64,000 nt of DNA from Paralithodes platypus (taxonomy: Eukaryota; Arthropoda; Malacostraca; Decapoda; Lithodidae): NCBI GenBank assembly GCA_032716605.1, contig CM064523.1:41863600-41927599 (forward strand), read 5' to 3'. Below the pieces are notes generated by a model. The model worked only from the letters and a program-made list of their open reading frames with translations. It was not told the origin of the DNA and made no database searches. Below are positions 52,849 to 63,598 of the stretch, one piece after another. Within the stretch, counting starts at the first letter, position 1; each line of letters opens with the position of its first letter. The position numbers and the translations under genes were made by a program.

Positions 52849-55800
52849 CTAGCGGCACCAAGGAGCGCGACGCCCCTCGTTATAGGTGGTGATTTGGTGC
52901 AGTAGACTGTTTGAAGCGACAGCTCGCTCCCTTGCGAGGATGGGCTCGTCTGGCACTTTTTGCAGTTCGACATCTAGGGCTCTCTTGAAGTTGTCTAACG
53001 AGATGTCCCTCATGTCTCTTACTCGCCGTGGGAGTTTGTTGAAGAGACGTGGGCCTCTGTGTGATAACCAGCCCTCTCGCAGAGAGCCCATAGCACCCCT
53101 GTTATTCATCCGGGGGATTTCGCATTCCCAGCCTCTCCTATCACTGAATTTCATGACTATCGGAGTATGTAGGTTTGGTACTAAACCCTCTGCGATTTTC
53201 CACCTGTATATTATTAGGTAACGTTCTCTTCTACGTTCCAGTGAGTACAGATTCAGTGCTCTTAAACGCTCCCAATAGTGTAGATGTTTTATCGAACTTA
53301 TATGCGAAGTGAAATTTCTTTGTACACTCTCTACGTCATTTATTTCACCTGCTTTGTATAGGGATGTTAATACGCTACAGTATTCAAGCCACGGTAGCAC
53401 TAGAGATTTGAAGAGCGTTATCATAGGCAATTCACCGCATGTTTTAAAAGTACGCAGAATCCAACCCGTTAGACGTTTCGCAGCCGCCACTTTGACCTGG
53501 TTATGTACTTTGAAACCCATATTTTCAGACATTAATACCCCAAGGTCTTTCACACTGTCTTTCCGTTCTATTATGTGGTTAGATTCTGTTAAGTAATTTG
53601 TAATTTCTTTAACACCATTATTATCTCCGTACCGTATTAATTGGAATTTTTCCTCATTGAATTGCATGTTGTTTTCCCTGGTCCACTGGAACACTACATT
53701 CATGTCTTCCTGCAGTCGGCCCGTGTCCTCTTGTGTGTTTACTATCTTGCTTAATTTTGTGTCATCAGCAAAAGACGACACCGTACTGTGTCTGGTGTTG
53801 GTATCAATGTCGCAAATTAGTATGAGGAACAGAAGGGGCGCTAGCACTGTTCCTTGGGGCACTGAGCTTTTGACATCCGAAGGCTCAGATGTGACTTGGT
53901 TTACTGCTACTGATTGTTTTCGGTTTACGAGGAAATTGTATATCCACCGTCCGATTTTCCCAGTTATACCTTTTGCTTTCAGTTTGTGGGCTATTATACC
54001 ATGGTCACTTAATGCCTTAGCAAAATCGGTGTAAATGACATCCACGTTTTTCTTTTCTTCTAGCGCTTTAAGAATTTTGTCATAGTGTTCCAAAAATTGT
54101 GAGAGACATGATCTTCCCGCTCTGAACCCATGTTGACCGGTGTTGTGTAGTTCATTTGTCTCCATGAATGTTGAAATTTTGCTTCGCAGGACTCGCTCGA
54201 AAACTTTAATGATGTGAGAGGTTAGAGCTACCGGGCGGTAGTTTTTTGGTAGTGCTTTACTCCCTCCTTTATGCAGTGGGGCAATTATTGCGTTTTTCAA
54301 GATATCTGGTATGTCACCAGTGTCTAGACTCCTTCTCCACATTATAGCCAGGGGTTTTGAGAGGTTTTCCTTACATTTCTTCATTAGGATCGAATTCCAT
54401 GAGTCCGGGCCTGGTGCCAAGTGGGATGGCATGTTGGAAATGGCCTCTTCTATGTCTTTTGGACCGAAATCAATATCCAGCATCTGAGGGGTTTCCGTGG
54501 GGGAGGTTTCCATGAAAAATATATTTTGGTCTCTGATGACTTTTGTTTCATCAGGCTCACTGAATGCCATTTCATACTGCCTGCTTAAGAGTTCGCTCAT
54601 TTCCTTTTTGTCCCCTGTGAAAGAGCCGTCCCCTTTGTTCAGTGGGCCGATGTTTGATGTTGTTTTAGCCTTTTGTTTGGCGTATGAAAAGAAGTATTTG
54701 GAATTTTCCTTTATACCTGCAATAGCTTTCCTCTCCTCTTCCATATGTTGTAGTTCATATGATATTCTTAGCCTTTGTTCCATTTCAACAATTTCTCTAT
54801 CTATTTCGACCTTTTGCCTATCCTGTAGATTTTGATGTGTGCGTCTTTGTGTAAGTAATTTTCTTCTTCTGTACAGCCTCCTCCTTTCCCGATCTTGTTT
54901 GCTTCTTCGTTTTGTTTGTCTTACAGGTATATGGTGGCTACAGATTTGGGTCATGGTTTCTGTTATTAAGACAAGACATTCTGCTGGTGTCAGGTTATCC
55001 ATTAAATCTTCCCAGTCTATTTCCTCCATTTCTTGATTTACCTCTTCCCACCTAATGTTTTTGTTATTGAAGTTAAATTTACTGAAGGGGCCGGTTTTTT
55101 TTCTCGATTCTGAGGTTGTCTGTACACTTTCTAAGGTTGTTTTGATCTCAATTAATTTATGATCTGAGTATGTTGTGTCCGATATGTTAATGCTGTGTAC
55201 TAGAGAGTCGTTGTTAGTGAAGACCAGGTCTAAGATATTGTTTTCCCGTGTGGGTTCAGCAATATGTTGGGTAAGACTAAAAAAATCACAAAGTTCAAAA
55301 AGCTCTCTCGTATTAGTATTTGCTTCTCCGGTGTTATTTGCCACTAACTGGTTTTCTAGTTGTCTCCATTTAATGTTTGGTAGGTTAAAGTCTCCTAGCC
55401 ATATAATATTTGGTGTTGGGTTCCCCAGGGTTTCCACTTCTGATTTTATTTTGTCGAGCTGGGTTTTGAATTCTTCTCGGGATGAGTCTGGAGGCCTGTA
55501 TGTAACAATAACTGCTAAATTTAGGGATTCTATTTTAACTCCTAGTATTTCCACCACTTCGTTACTGTTATTTAGGAATTCAGTACATATCAGTGAGTCA
55601 TGTATGTACAAGGCTACACCTCCATGTGATCTATGCGTTCTGTCCGCCCTATGTAGGTTGTAACCAGGAATCCATACCTCACTATCTTGCTGATTTTTAA
55701 TGTGAGTTTCTGTGAGAGCCGCAAATATAGCGTTTCCTTCTTCTAGCAGGCCCCTAATAAATGGTACTTTGTTCATGGTTCTATTTTTTAGGCCTTGGAT

Positions 55801-55875
55801 ATTTGCAAACAAGATTGGGGAGGGATTGTTTGGAGTACTATGTGTACCTAATAGTCTTCGGGATGTATTGGCCAC
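52849..55875 (-). CDS. LINE ORF2: APE endonuclease and reverse transcriptase, intact 1008-codon frame
   Basis: ATG at 55875. APE endonuclease: ILFANIQGL (residue ~21), LTETHI (~54), GVALYIHD, LGDFNLPNIKW (~160), SDHKLIEI (~237). A basic, charged linker (KRRSKQDRERRRLYRRRK, ~322) precedes RT: YRPVALTSHII (~546), VIYTDFAKA (~613), SSVPQGTVLAPLLF (~671), catalytic SFADDT (~701). The C-terminus ends YNEGRRAPWCR. Odd points: after DFAKA the usual FDKVDHG is shortened to LSDHG, an in-frame loss of about three residues beside the first catalytic Asp, and GVPQG reads SVPQG. It would nick the target and prime cDNA synthesis; this copy may be impaired. Confidence 0.93.
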   Translation of the reverse strand: MANTSRRLLGTHSTPNNPSPILFANIQGLKNRTMNKVPFIRGLLEEGNAIFAALTETHIKNQQDSEVWIPGYNLHRADRTHRSHGGVALYIHDSLICTEFLNNSNEVVEILGVKIESLNLAVIVTYRPPDSSREEFKTQLDKIKSEVETLGNPTPNIIWLGDFNLPNIKWRQLENQLVANNTGEANTNTRELFELCDFFSLTQHIAEPTRENNILDLVFTNNDSLVHSINISDTTYSDHKLIEIKTTLESVQTTSESRKKTGPFSKFNFNNKNIRWEEVNQEMEEIDWEDLMDNLTPAECLVLITETMTQICSHHIPVRQTKRRSKQDRERRRLYRRRKLLTQRRTHQNLQDRQKVEIDREIVEMEQRLRISYELQHMEEERKAIAGIKENSKYFFSYAKQKAKTTSNIGPLNKGDGSFTGDKKEMSELLSRQYEMAFSEPDETKVIRDQNIFFMETSPTETPQMLDIDFGPKDIEEAISNMPSHLAPGPDSWNSILMKKCKENLSKPLAIMWRRSLDTGDIPDILKNAIIAPLHKGGSKALPKNYRPVALTSHIIKVFERVLRSKISTFMETNELHNTGQHGFRAGRSCLSQFLEHYDKILKALEEKKNVDVIYTDFAKALSDHGIIAHKLKAKGITGKIGRWIYNFLVNRKQSVAVNQVTSEPSDVKSSVPQGTVLAPLLFLILICDIDTNTRHSTVSSFADDTKLSKIVNTQEDTGRLQEDMNVVFQWTRENNMQFNEEKFQLIRYGDNNGVKEITNYLTESNHIIERKDSVKDLGVLMSENMGFKVHNQVKVAAAKRLTGWILRTFKTCGELPMITLFKSLVLPWLEYCSVLTSLYKAGEINDVESVQRNFTSHISSIKHLHYWERLRALNLYSLERRRERYLIIYRWKIAEGLVPNLHTPIVMKFSDRRGWECEIPRMNNRGAMGSLREGWLSHRGPRLFNKLPRRVRDMRDISLDNFKRALDVELQKVPDEPILARERAVASNSLLHQITTYNEGRRAPWCR

Positions 55876-57082
55876 TCTTGGGAGGCCAGGAGGTGCTCGA
55901 GGTGTTCTATGTGCTCTTCCATCTCCCTCAGTCTCTTCATCTTCATCTGCCCTTTCCCTCCTTGCCTTTTTCCTCTGTCTCGTCCTCGCATAGCTAGAGA
56001 GTTTTTTGGGCTACCATTCGTGTTAGGTCTAGCATATCTCCAAGCCCCTTTAATATGCAAAGCTGGGCATTTCATATTGTAGCAGGTCTTGTTCTCAAGT
56101 GATGTCTTGCAAAGGGATGGGTGGTGGTATTTGCAGGTTTCACCAAATCTACATTTTCCATGACTGGTTATGTTGTTGCAAATTTTGGGATGAGCAATCT
56201 ACATGAATTCCCATTATATTCGCCGTTTTGACCGAAGTAGCACCTTCTTTCCAGATAATATCTGCACACTGGTGTAGACAACCCCAGTAGGTGTGGCTGG
56301 GGCTGCGAGGGGTTATGTGGTGAGCTAAGTGTGGTTGTGGGTGATAGTGGGCTTGGTGTATGGGTGGGTGAGGCCTGCAGGGGGGTGGAGTTACGGGTCG
56401 GTTGTAGGTGGGCAGGGGGCAGTGGTGAGGGGGCAGGCGATGTGGAAGGGGAGCCTGATATGGGGGCTTGTTGCATCCTACGTTCATCCTGCAAATGTAT
56501 TTGATCAACAGCAGTAGGGTGGTCAATGGCCATAGATGGGATTAATGTGGGTGTTTTCTGGGTCTGGGGAAGTGTGGGAAGATGTATGGCTGGGTTTGTG
56601 GATTTGTAGGGTGCGAAAGGTTGTTGTTCGGCAGGCGATGTGTGTTGATGTGCAGGAGGCAATGCGGGCATTTTCATGGGAAGGTGTGCGTGTGTGGGTT
56701 GTGATATTAGTATGGGCCCTGATGCCCGAATAGTTTCCCAGTTTCTGTGAAAAGTAGCTATGTCTTGGCTATATTTCGGTCTATCTTGTACTTTTGTATT
56801 TTCTACAGTCTGTATGACTTGCCATGTGATATCGAAACAACTATCGCAGAAATGGAGGTTCTTCCCTCTTTTATTGTACGCCTCATTTATTGGTATCAGT
56901 CCTATGCAAACCCAGTGGTATGGTTGCTTGCATATCTGACATGCTGTGCCTTTATCCACGTGTATATTCATGTTACACCTCGTACAGGTGTCTGGTAGAT
57001 TTTTTTTTTTTTTTTTTTTTTTTATTCCACCCGCCCTTACATGGGGGAGAGAGAGAGAGAGGGGGGGGGGCGTGGAGGACAA
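55848..57082 (-). pseudogene. LINE ORF1 with PHD finger and CCCH zinc fingers, one frameshift
   Basis: Minus-strand frame. Near its start is a PHD-like pattern, CTRCNMNIH, CQICKQPYHWVC, FCDSC (about 56840-56980). A long P/S/T/H-rich linker follows, then VCRYYLERRCYFG and SCRLLIPK (about 56175-56250). A one-base shift near 56180-56190 moves to the phase that ends at 55848, which carries GKCRFGETCKYHHP and CYNMKCPALH, CCCH-type fingers probably binding RNA, then a basic segment and a leucine-rich helix. No ATG precedes the PHD motif in frame because a 23-base T run (57001-57023 on plus) lies there; the start is unresolved. It overlaps ORF2 by 28 bases. Confidence 0.78.
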
Positions 57083-58138
57083 GGAGGTGTTTGTTACGCG
57101 GTTTGTGGTGAGTGTGGGGGAGGGGGGGGTGGCAGTGCCACTCGTTTACACTCGTTATGTTTAAACTTTAAATAACTTTAAGTAACACTTTCAATAATTA
57201 TCTTATGAAACAGAATTCTCACTGCCCTACCCACTTTTCCCGTTTTTGGTCGGCTGTTTAGCGGAATATACGGCACTCTAGGAAAATAACGAACTTTCCA
57301 GGCTACCTATATATATTATCTATTTTAATTTTCATGTTTTACCTATCACCTTGATTCAACACTGCTCAGGTTCGAATTTTCACCACATTTGGTTGCGTGG
57401 GAGATCTTTCTCTCCAATAACGTCACTACTAACCTACGATATGGTCGAGAAATAATCTGCACTGATTTAATTTGTTTACATATTGTTTTTCTCTGTTTGC
57501 TATTATTTACGATATTTGTTTTGTCGGTACCCTTTCCTGTCGAGGTTAAGTTTCGCTTTTGGTAAAATCGTATAGGGGGAGGGGACGTGTCCAGGAGAGC
57601 GAGGGGATATATGTGTTTATGGTCTTTGCGGTCGGTCACCGAGGGAATTTTGTTTACAGCATACATCCTGTTCCCAAGCTAAAAGTTAAAAGTTCCCCTG
57701 ACTTTAGTTCTCTGTATTATACTTTTCTAGTTTATTTACGTGATATACGATGTTCACTATCACTTTTAACTTAGGCTTCCTATTTTCCCATAGCCCTGTT
57801 TGATTTCATAGGACTATATAGCTAACACTTTGCTTTGGGATGTAACGGTTTTTTCTTTCCCTTCTTCTTTCCACCCGCCTTATGGGCCTGCCCTAGGCCT
57901 GTCCTAGACCAGCGCCGTGGCACTGCTGTAGGAGTTAACGGATTTTTTCTCCAAAACGCGTATATCTCTCCAGATATTTTATCAATCGGTTCGATTTTGC
58001 ACTTCACAGGACCGCGACACTACGTTTGTTTTTGTGTGTGATTTTTTGAAAGTTTAATCACCAGTATCCCGCGCGATAGTCGAAAAATCCCGGACCGCAA
58101 TGGACGTGACCCTCCTCTCTCACACACACAAGCACGTG
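57083..58138 (-). other. 5' untranslated region of the PHD-type LINE
   Basis: About 1 kb between ORF1 and the restart of repeat R at 58139, no credible frame. Promoter elements of such LINEs lie here by position, but none is recognisable by eye. Confidence 0.55.
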
Positions 58139-58560
58139 TTGAGAGGTTAGATAGACATTAGCCACGAGCGAGAGAACATAGCTCAGAGATTCCTCTCCAT
58201 ATATGAAACCCTCTTTTACTAATATTTAGTACATCTGTATACTATTTCAGTTGTTACTTGAATAAATATCAAAGTTGGTTCTGGATACCAAACATTCTAT
58301 TATTTACCCTTTTACCTATAAGTATCAATATTATATTTATTATGTTTAAAAGGACGTAAATTGTGGCAGCATTATTATTACTACATATCTACCTAATTAA
58401 TCTATCAAACTACAAGCAGAGAGAACTGAAAGCTTAGATCAACATCTACAATCAACCTATAACTAAAACATACATATTAACTCCTAAGGACATCGACACC
58501 TCTAGTCATCCTTACTAGAGTCAGAGTTAACCCTATGAATACATTTGACTACATATAAAA
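58139..58560 (-). repeat. Repeat R copy 2, proximal part
   Basis: Inverted match to about 35727-36150. It ends where the copy 1 similarity ends (CAAATGTATTCATAGG region). Confidence 0.8.
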
Positions 58561-58588
58561 GCCATATGTGTTTAGTGTATGCCTTAGA

Positions 58589-58760
58589 GTGAGGTGGAAG
58601 GACAGAGAGATGGAAGGATGGAGTGAGGAAGTATATGGATGAAGGCGGTGCTGGTTGGGAGGAGGGGCGTCGACTGATTGGGGACAGAGGTGCATCGGGA
58701 CGGTTCGTTCGTGACCACCCCTTCGGGGATCACGGCGTCAGGCAATATATAGATAGCTAG
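58589..58760 (+). mobile_element. RTE 3' fragment (172 bp) with 10 bp target duplication
   Basis: Matches the 3' end of the RTE at 26905-27209 (KDGVRKYMDEGGAGWEEGRR... and GDHGVRQ). Flanked by ATGCCTTAGA at 58579-58588 and 58761-58770. Extreme 5' truncation is common for RTE. The tail is a short ATAG run. Confidence 0.88.
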
Positions 58761-58770
58761 ATGCCTTAGA

Positions 58771-59086
58771 CCTCTATCACACTTACAAAATACCCCCTAT
58801 AACCCATGAGTTAAATGTGTACATTTTCCGGTAGACAAATGTTATGGCCGAAGGCCGATTCCTCCTAAACTCCCTGAGGTTATAGGCATGTGATAAAGAG
58901 TCGCTGGAACTCCTGTTTCACTTGCTTGGCCTCTCTTACTGATTTTCTTTGTGCCTCATTTACACTGAGAGCAATCCAGCTAGCTCTCACAAACACCTCC
59001 TCCTCCGATCCACTTCACTACATTAAACATGCACACCACACTTCATTCTTCCACACCAAAATAAAAAAAAAAAAAAAAAATTATGA
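58771..59086. other. Unassigned; A tract before the Jockey-like LINE
   Basis: No frame. Poly(A) at about 59063-59080 just before the LINE frame opens; it could be the tail of an unrecognised retroposon or part of the LINE 5' region. Confidence 0.4.
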
Positions 59087-62044
59087 ATTGTAGCCCAGCC
59101 TCGGAGTCCCCAAGGGGGGGGGACCATAAATACCCCCTCACCCGACCGACCATCCCCTGACGACCCCCCACAATTACCTGGACCTCGGCCTGTTACTCTT
59201 TCTATTAATTTCTGCAACATTCGCGGACTTTCCTCTAACTTTCACTCTGTTGAGCACCATCTCTCCTCCTACAAACCTGATCTTCTCTTCCTCACCGAAA
59301 CTCAGGTGTCTGTAGCAACATCCAGCAACCCCTTCTCTGTATCCTCCTACTTTCTCTATCCTAGTTTCAAAGCCAAAGGCGGATGTTGTGCATATGTGCA
59401 CAACAAACTCACTTGCTCTCGTGTTCCCGATTTCGACTCCTCTGAATTCTCAACTTTATGGCTCAAACTTTCCTGTCATTCTCTTACTAAATATTTCTGT
59501 GCTGTCTATCTTTCCCCTAACTCTACCAACTTTCCCAAATTCTTTGACTATCTAAACTCTACAGTGGAACACATTCTATCCATTTCTCCTTTCTCAGAAA
59601 TCTCCATCTTAGGAGATTTCAACGTTCACCACCGCCAATGGCTCTCCTCTCACACTACTGATCCACCTGGTGAACAAGCCTACGTCTTTTCTATCCTAAA
59701 TGACCTAGAGCAGTTAGTTCAGCAACCCACCCGTATCCCAGATCGCATCGGAGATCGGCCCAACATTCTTGACCTGTTTCTAACTTCTAACCCTTCTTCT
59801 TATACTGTCGATCTTTTCTCTCCTTTGGGCTCCTCCGACCATAAACTTATCTCTGTCACCTGTCCTATCTCTCCAGTACAGCCACCCGATCCTCCTAGCC
59901 GGCGGCGCTTGTGGCACTTTGGCGCTGCCGACTGGGAGGCTCTTCGGCAGTACTTCTTTGATTTCCCATGGAATGATTTCTGCTTCCATGGCCGAGGACC
60001 CTCGGAGAGTGCTGAACGCATTACCGAGGTATTCCTATCGGACATGGAAGCATACATTCCATTCTCTTTCTCTCAGACTAATGCTAAAAAATCTTGGTTT
60101 ACTCACGCCTGTTTTACTGCTGTCCGCAATAAGGAGGAAGCATTCAAACGGTACCGACGCCTTAAAACTCAAGACTCTCATTCTTCATATGTTTCTGCCC
60201 GGAATCAAGCCAAATCTGTTCTTCGACTTGCCAAACACTCTTTCATCAATAATAAATGCACTGAACTATCCAACTCTAGCTCTTTCCAAGCTTTCTGGCA
60301 TCTAGCCAAAAACCTCTCCAACAATTTCTCTTCCTCGTCTTTCCCTCCCCTTTCCCACTCTGATGGCACAACCATCACTTCTTCCTCTGACAAAGCTAAA
60401 CTCTTCGCTCAAGCTTTTGCTAGAAACTCCACCTTGGATGATTCCGGTGCTATTCCTCCCTCTCCGCCATCCTCTCTCTTACTTATGCCTAATATCCTAA
60501 TCTCTTCTAAAGATGTACTTTCTACCCTCTCTGGGCTTAACACTAATAAGGCGTACGGTCCGGACGGTGTTCCTCCTGTTGTTCTCAAAAACTGTGCTTC
60601 CGTGCTGACTCCCTGCCTAGGCAAACTCTTTCGTCTCTGTCTATCCTCTAACATCTTCCCTTCATGCTGGAAGTTTGCTCACATTCAACCTGTCCCAAAG
60701 AAGGGTGACCGCTCTCAACCCTCCAACTATCGTCCAATTGCTCTTATCTCTTGTCTTTCTAAAGTTTTTGAAACTATTCTTGCTTCCAAATTTCTTAAGC
60801 ATTTCTCTTCTCATAATCTGCTCTCAGATCGCCAGTATGGCTTCCTTAAGGGTCGCTCTACTGGTGATCTTCTTTCATATCTTACTAACTCTTGGTCATC
60901 CTCCTTTCGGGACTTCGGTGAGACTTTTTCTATTGCACTAGACATATCGAAAGCCTTCGATAGAGTCTGGCATAAATCTTTAATTTCTAAACTACCCTCC
61001 TTCGGTTTCTATCCCTCCATCTGTGCCTTTGTCTCTAATTTCCTTTCCGGCCGTTCCATAGCCGCGGTTGTGGCCGGCCATTGTTCACTTCCTCACCCTA
61101 TAAACTCCGGTGTTCCTCAGGGCTCTGTCCTATCTCCTATTCTCTTTCTAATTTTTATAAATTATCTCCTTAACTGTACCTTAATTCCCATCCATTCATA
61201 CGCAGACGACTCAACCTTGCACTACTCCATTAGTTTTTCAGAACGCCCCAGCCAGCAATCCCTCAACGACAAACGTAATGAAGCCATAGAACTCTTAAAT
61301 TCTGATCTAAATACTATTTCCAATTGGGGCAGAGAAAACCTTGTTAACTTTAATGCTTCCAAAACACAATTTCTCCATCTATCTACCCGTCAGGATCTCC
61401 CAGCGGACTATCCCTTATTCTTCAACAATACAAAAATCAACCCTTCATCTTCTCTCAATATTCTTGGTGTCTCTTTTTCTTCTGCTCTCATTTGGAAGGA
61501 CCATATTACCAGTCTTGCTAAGGCAGCCTCCCAGAAGCTGGGTGTGCTCAACCGTCTTAGGGGGTTCTTTTCCCCTGCACAGCTTCTTGCTCTGTACAGG
61601 GGCATAGTGCGCCCTTGTATTGAGTATTGTTCACATGTGTGGGGAGGTTCCTCTCACACTGCTCTCCTAGACAAAGTTGAAAGGAAGGCCTTTCGTATCA
61701 TTAACTCCCGTCCACTCACCAACTCTCTGCAATCTCTCTCTCTCCGCCGCAATGTTGCATCTCTCTCGCTATTCTATCGCTACTATAATAATCAGTGTTC
61801 CTCAGAGCTATCCCAGTGCATACCACCTCCTTTACGTAGGGCACGTGGTACCCGTCTTGCAACTCAATCCCACCCCTACTCTGTGCAACTCTCCAACCCA
61901 AGAGTGAAACGTTACTCTCAAACTTTCTTCTACTCAACAGCTGAGCTCTGGAACTCTCTCCCAGAATCAGTCTTTCCCTCTTCCTATGACTTAAATTGCT
62001 TCAAACTCTGTGTGTCCAGGCATTTTGGCTCGAACGTCCCTTGA
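59087..62044 (+). CDS. Jockey-like LINE ORF2: APE endonuclease and reverse transcriptase (family D, longest copy)
   Basis: The frame is open from the codon after TGA at 59084-59086 to the stop at 62044, about 985 codons, but no ATG occurs before the endonuclease motifs, so it is probably truncated at its N-terminus or follows an ORF1 that is lost. Motifs: INFCNIRGL (about 59210), FLTETQ (about 59290), [14 protein letters not shown] (about 59600), SSDHKLISV (about 59840), then [63 protein letters not shown] (about 61197), [17 protein letters not shown], and the C-terminal CSHVWGGSS and SRHFGSNVP. No internal stop. Fragments at 17210-18193 and 38134-39170 belong to the same family. Confidence 0.9.
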   Translation: MVAQPRSPQGGGTINTPSPDRPSPDDPPQLPGPRPVTLSINFCNIRGLSSNFHSVEHHLSSYKPDLLFLTETQVSVATSSNPFSVSSYFLYPSFKAKGGCCAYVHNKLTCSRVPDFDSSEFSTLWLKLSCHSLTKYFCAVYLSPNSTNFPKFFDYLNSTVEHILSISPFSEISILGDFNVHHRQWLSSHTTDPPGEQAYVFSILNDLEQLVQQPTRIPDRIGDRPNILDLFLTSNPSSYTVDLFSPLGSSDHKLISVTCPISPVQPPDPPSRRRLWHFGAADWEALRQYFFDFPWNDFCFHGRGPSESAERITEVFLSDMEAYIPFSFSQTNAKKSWFTHACFTAVRNKEEAFKRYRRLKTQDSHSSYVSARNQAKSVLRLAKHSFINNKCTELSNSSSFQAFWHLAKNLSNNFSSSSFPPLSHSDGTTITSSSDKAKLFAQAFARNSTLDDSGAIPPSPPSSLLLMPNILISSKDVLSTLSGLNTNKAYGPDGVPPVVLKNCASVLTPCLGKLFRLCLSSNIFPSCWKFAHIQPVPKKGDRSQPSNYRPIALISCLSKVFETILASKFLKHFSSHNLLSDRQYGFLKGRSTGDLLSYLTNSWSSSFRDFGETFSIALDISKAFDRVWHKSLISKLPSFGFYPSICAFVSNFLSGRSIAAVVAGHCSLPHPINSGVPQGSVLSPILFLIFINYLLNCTLIPIHSYADDSTLHYSISFSERPSQQSLNDKRNEAIELLNSDLNTISNWGRENLVNFNASKTQFLHLSTRQDLPADYPLFFNNTKINPSSSLNILGVSFSSALIWKDHITSLAKAASQKLGVLNRLRGFFSPAQLLALYRGIVRPCIEYCSHVWGGSSHTALLDKVERKAFRIINSRPLTNSLQSLSLRRNVASLSLFYRYYNNQCSSELSQCIPPPLRRARGTRLATQSHPYSVQLSNPRVKRYSQTFFYSTAELWNSLPESVFPSSYDLNCFKLCVSRHFGSNVP

Positions 62045-62158
62045 TTTTGGCCCTGTCACTCTTTCAACTATGGGGGAGGCACTCGCTATAGGCAGTTATG
62101 CCTTTTGCCTCCCTCAATCACATAGAAAAAAAAAAAACAAAAAAAAACTACAGGATGG
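62045..62158 (+). other. 3' UTR and A-rich tail of the Jockey-like LINE
   Basis: Short 3' UTR shared with 39056-39170 (GGGGGAGGCACTCG), ending in A-rich tracts at about 62126-62148. Confidence 0.8.
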
Positions 62159-62189
62159 CTATCGCTCACCGGATAAATAATAGATACCT

Positions 62190-62330
62190 AACTAGCACGA
62201 AAAGTCTAGTATGGGCAAAACAAATGGGGCGAAAGGTCATAAGATCGCCAACATAATGGGCCAAACGTCTTGAAATATCAAAATTTATGGGGCTAAACAT
62301 GAGGGAGAAGGGGGTCAAGAAAAATAATAA
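62190..62330 (-). repeat. Diverged repeat shared with 51930-52030
   Basis: Inverse match around GAGGGAGAAGGGGGTCAAG and GGCCAAACGTCTTGAAAT. Class unknown. Unassigned AT-rich DNA follows to about 62836. Confidence 0.5.
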
Positions 62331-62835
62331 TCTCCACTTGAATAATTCTAGTATTAGTTTTGTCGTGGAGTGTACAGTTATAATTATGAATACTTTAACA
62401 AACACTTTGTGATCAAAACACAACATTGAACATTAACTAGTGCAGCTTAGTATTTAACCTTTTCAAAATACAATGACGCATTTATGTTCTGTTTTCTGAC
62501 TATTGTTTGACGATTTTATTCAGATTAGGAAGGGTAGTTGGATGTCGGGGGGTTAAATGATATGTCCTTTACCCTTTCAATTCCCACAGATCCTTCCTTA
62601 GCTGTAAACAGAATTCCAATGATTGCCAGAAAAAAACTGCATAAGCGCGTCATAGTATGGTTCAATCAGTGAATACAATTATTTCCCCAGTGTATCATTA
62701 TCCTTCCACCAAAATATGTCTAGCCATTCCTGTCCATAACTGGTTGTAATTACGGTACTTGATAGTTAGTCAGATTCGTTACTCCCACAAATGCTGGGAT
62801 GTATTAATGCACATAATGGGAAGTATAAGTACAAA

Positions 62836-63352
62836 AACCGAGATGTAAGAACACAAATACTAGGAAGTATAAACACAAATACTAGGAAGTATAAACACAA
62901 ATACTAGGAAGTATAAACACAAATACTAGGAAGTATAAACACAAATACTAGGAAGTATAAACACAAATACTAGGAAGTATAAACACAAATACTAGGAAGT
63001 ATAAACACAAATACTAGGAAGTATACACTCAAATACTGGTAGGTATGAATACAAATACTGGGATGTATAAACACAAATACTGGGAAGTATACACACACAA
63101 ATACTGGGAAGTATAAACACTAATACTGGGAAGTATAAACACAAATACTGGGAAGTATAAACACAAATACTGGGAAGTATAAACACAAATACTGGGAAGT
63201 ATATACACACAAATACTGGGAAGTATACACACACAAATACTGGGAAGTATACACACACAAATACTGGGAAGTATACACACACATACTGGTAAGTATACAC
63301 ACACATACTGGTAGGTATGAACACAAATGCTGGGATGTATAAACACACACAT
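62836..63352. repeat. 22 bp minisatellite
   Basis: More than 20 units of about 22 bases (AAGTATAAACACAAATACTAGG). A left block has ACTAGG and a right block ACTGGG, with some units lengthened by ACAC. The minus strand is open in three phases because the unit has no stop; those frames are artefacts. Confidence 0.95.
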
Positions 63353-63598
63353 TCTGGAAACACAGTCATCAAGTGTATATTACTCCAGGCTATGAAACTT
63401 TTGTGAGACCAGAGTAGTGCACAGTCTGAATAAAAAGATTGGGTTTAGTTCCACAATTTCGTTTGTGGTTAACTTCAGAGTAAAATATAAAACAAAACAA
63501 TTATTAACACTCAAATTTAGTGACTCTAAAATTAGGTGTTGTTTACTTATATTGTATTTACAATATAATTGTCTATCAATCGAGGAAGGTTTTTGGAG
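63353..63598. other. No feature recognised
   Basis: AT-rich DNA between the minisatellite and the terminal LINE fragment; nothing coding seen. Confidence 0.4.

Larger units (their letters stand above)
52810..58138 (-). mobile_element. Near full-length CR1-like LINE with PHD/CCCH ORF1
   Basis: Inserted in repeat R: copy 1 of R shows an uninterrupted junction (GGAGAGGTA then TTGAGAGG). The 3' end at 52810-52835 carries ACCTTTTGAT-type units. The minus strand has ORF1 (about 57000-55848), ORF2 (55875-52849) overlapping it by 28 bases, and a 5' region of about 1 kb. CR1-like elements with PHD fingers in ORF1 are documented (Kapitonov and Jurka 2003). A single frameshift in ORF1 and a small deletion in ORF2 are the only defects I see. 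Confidence 0.9.

Noticed and set aside
54497..54835. Plus-strand frames within 52849-55875
   Set aside because: Shadows of the 1008-codon minus-strand ORF2.
62992..63372. Repetitive VCVYTSQYL-type proteins on the minus strand
   Set aside because: Three overlapping phases are open over a 22 bp minisatellite without stops; an artefact.
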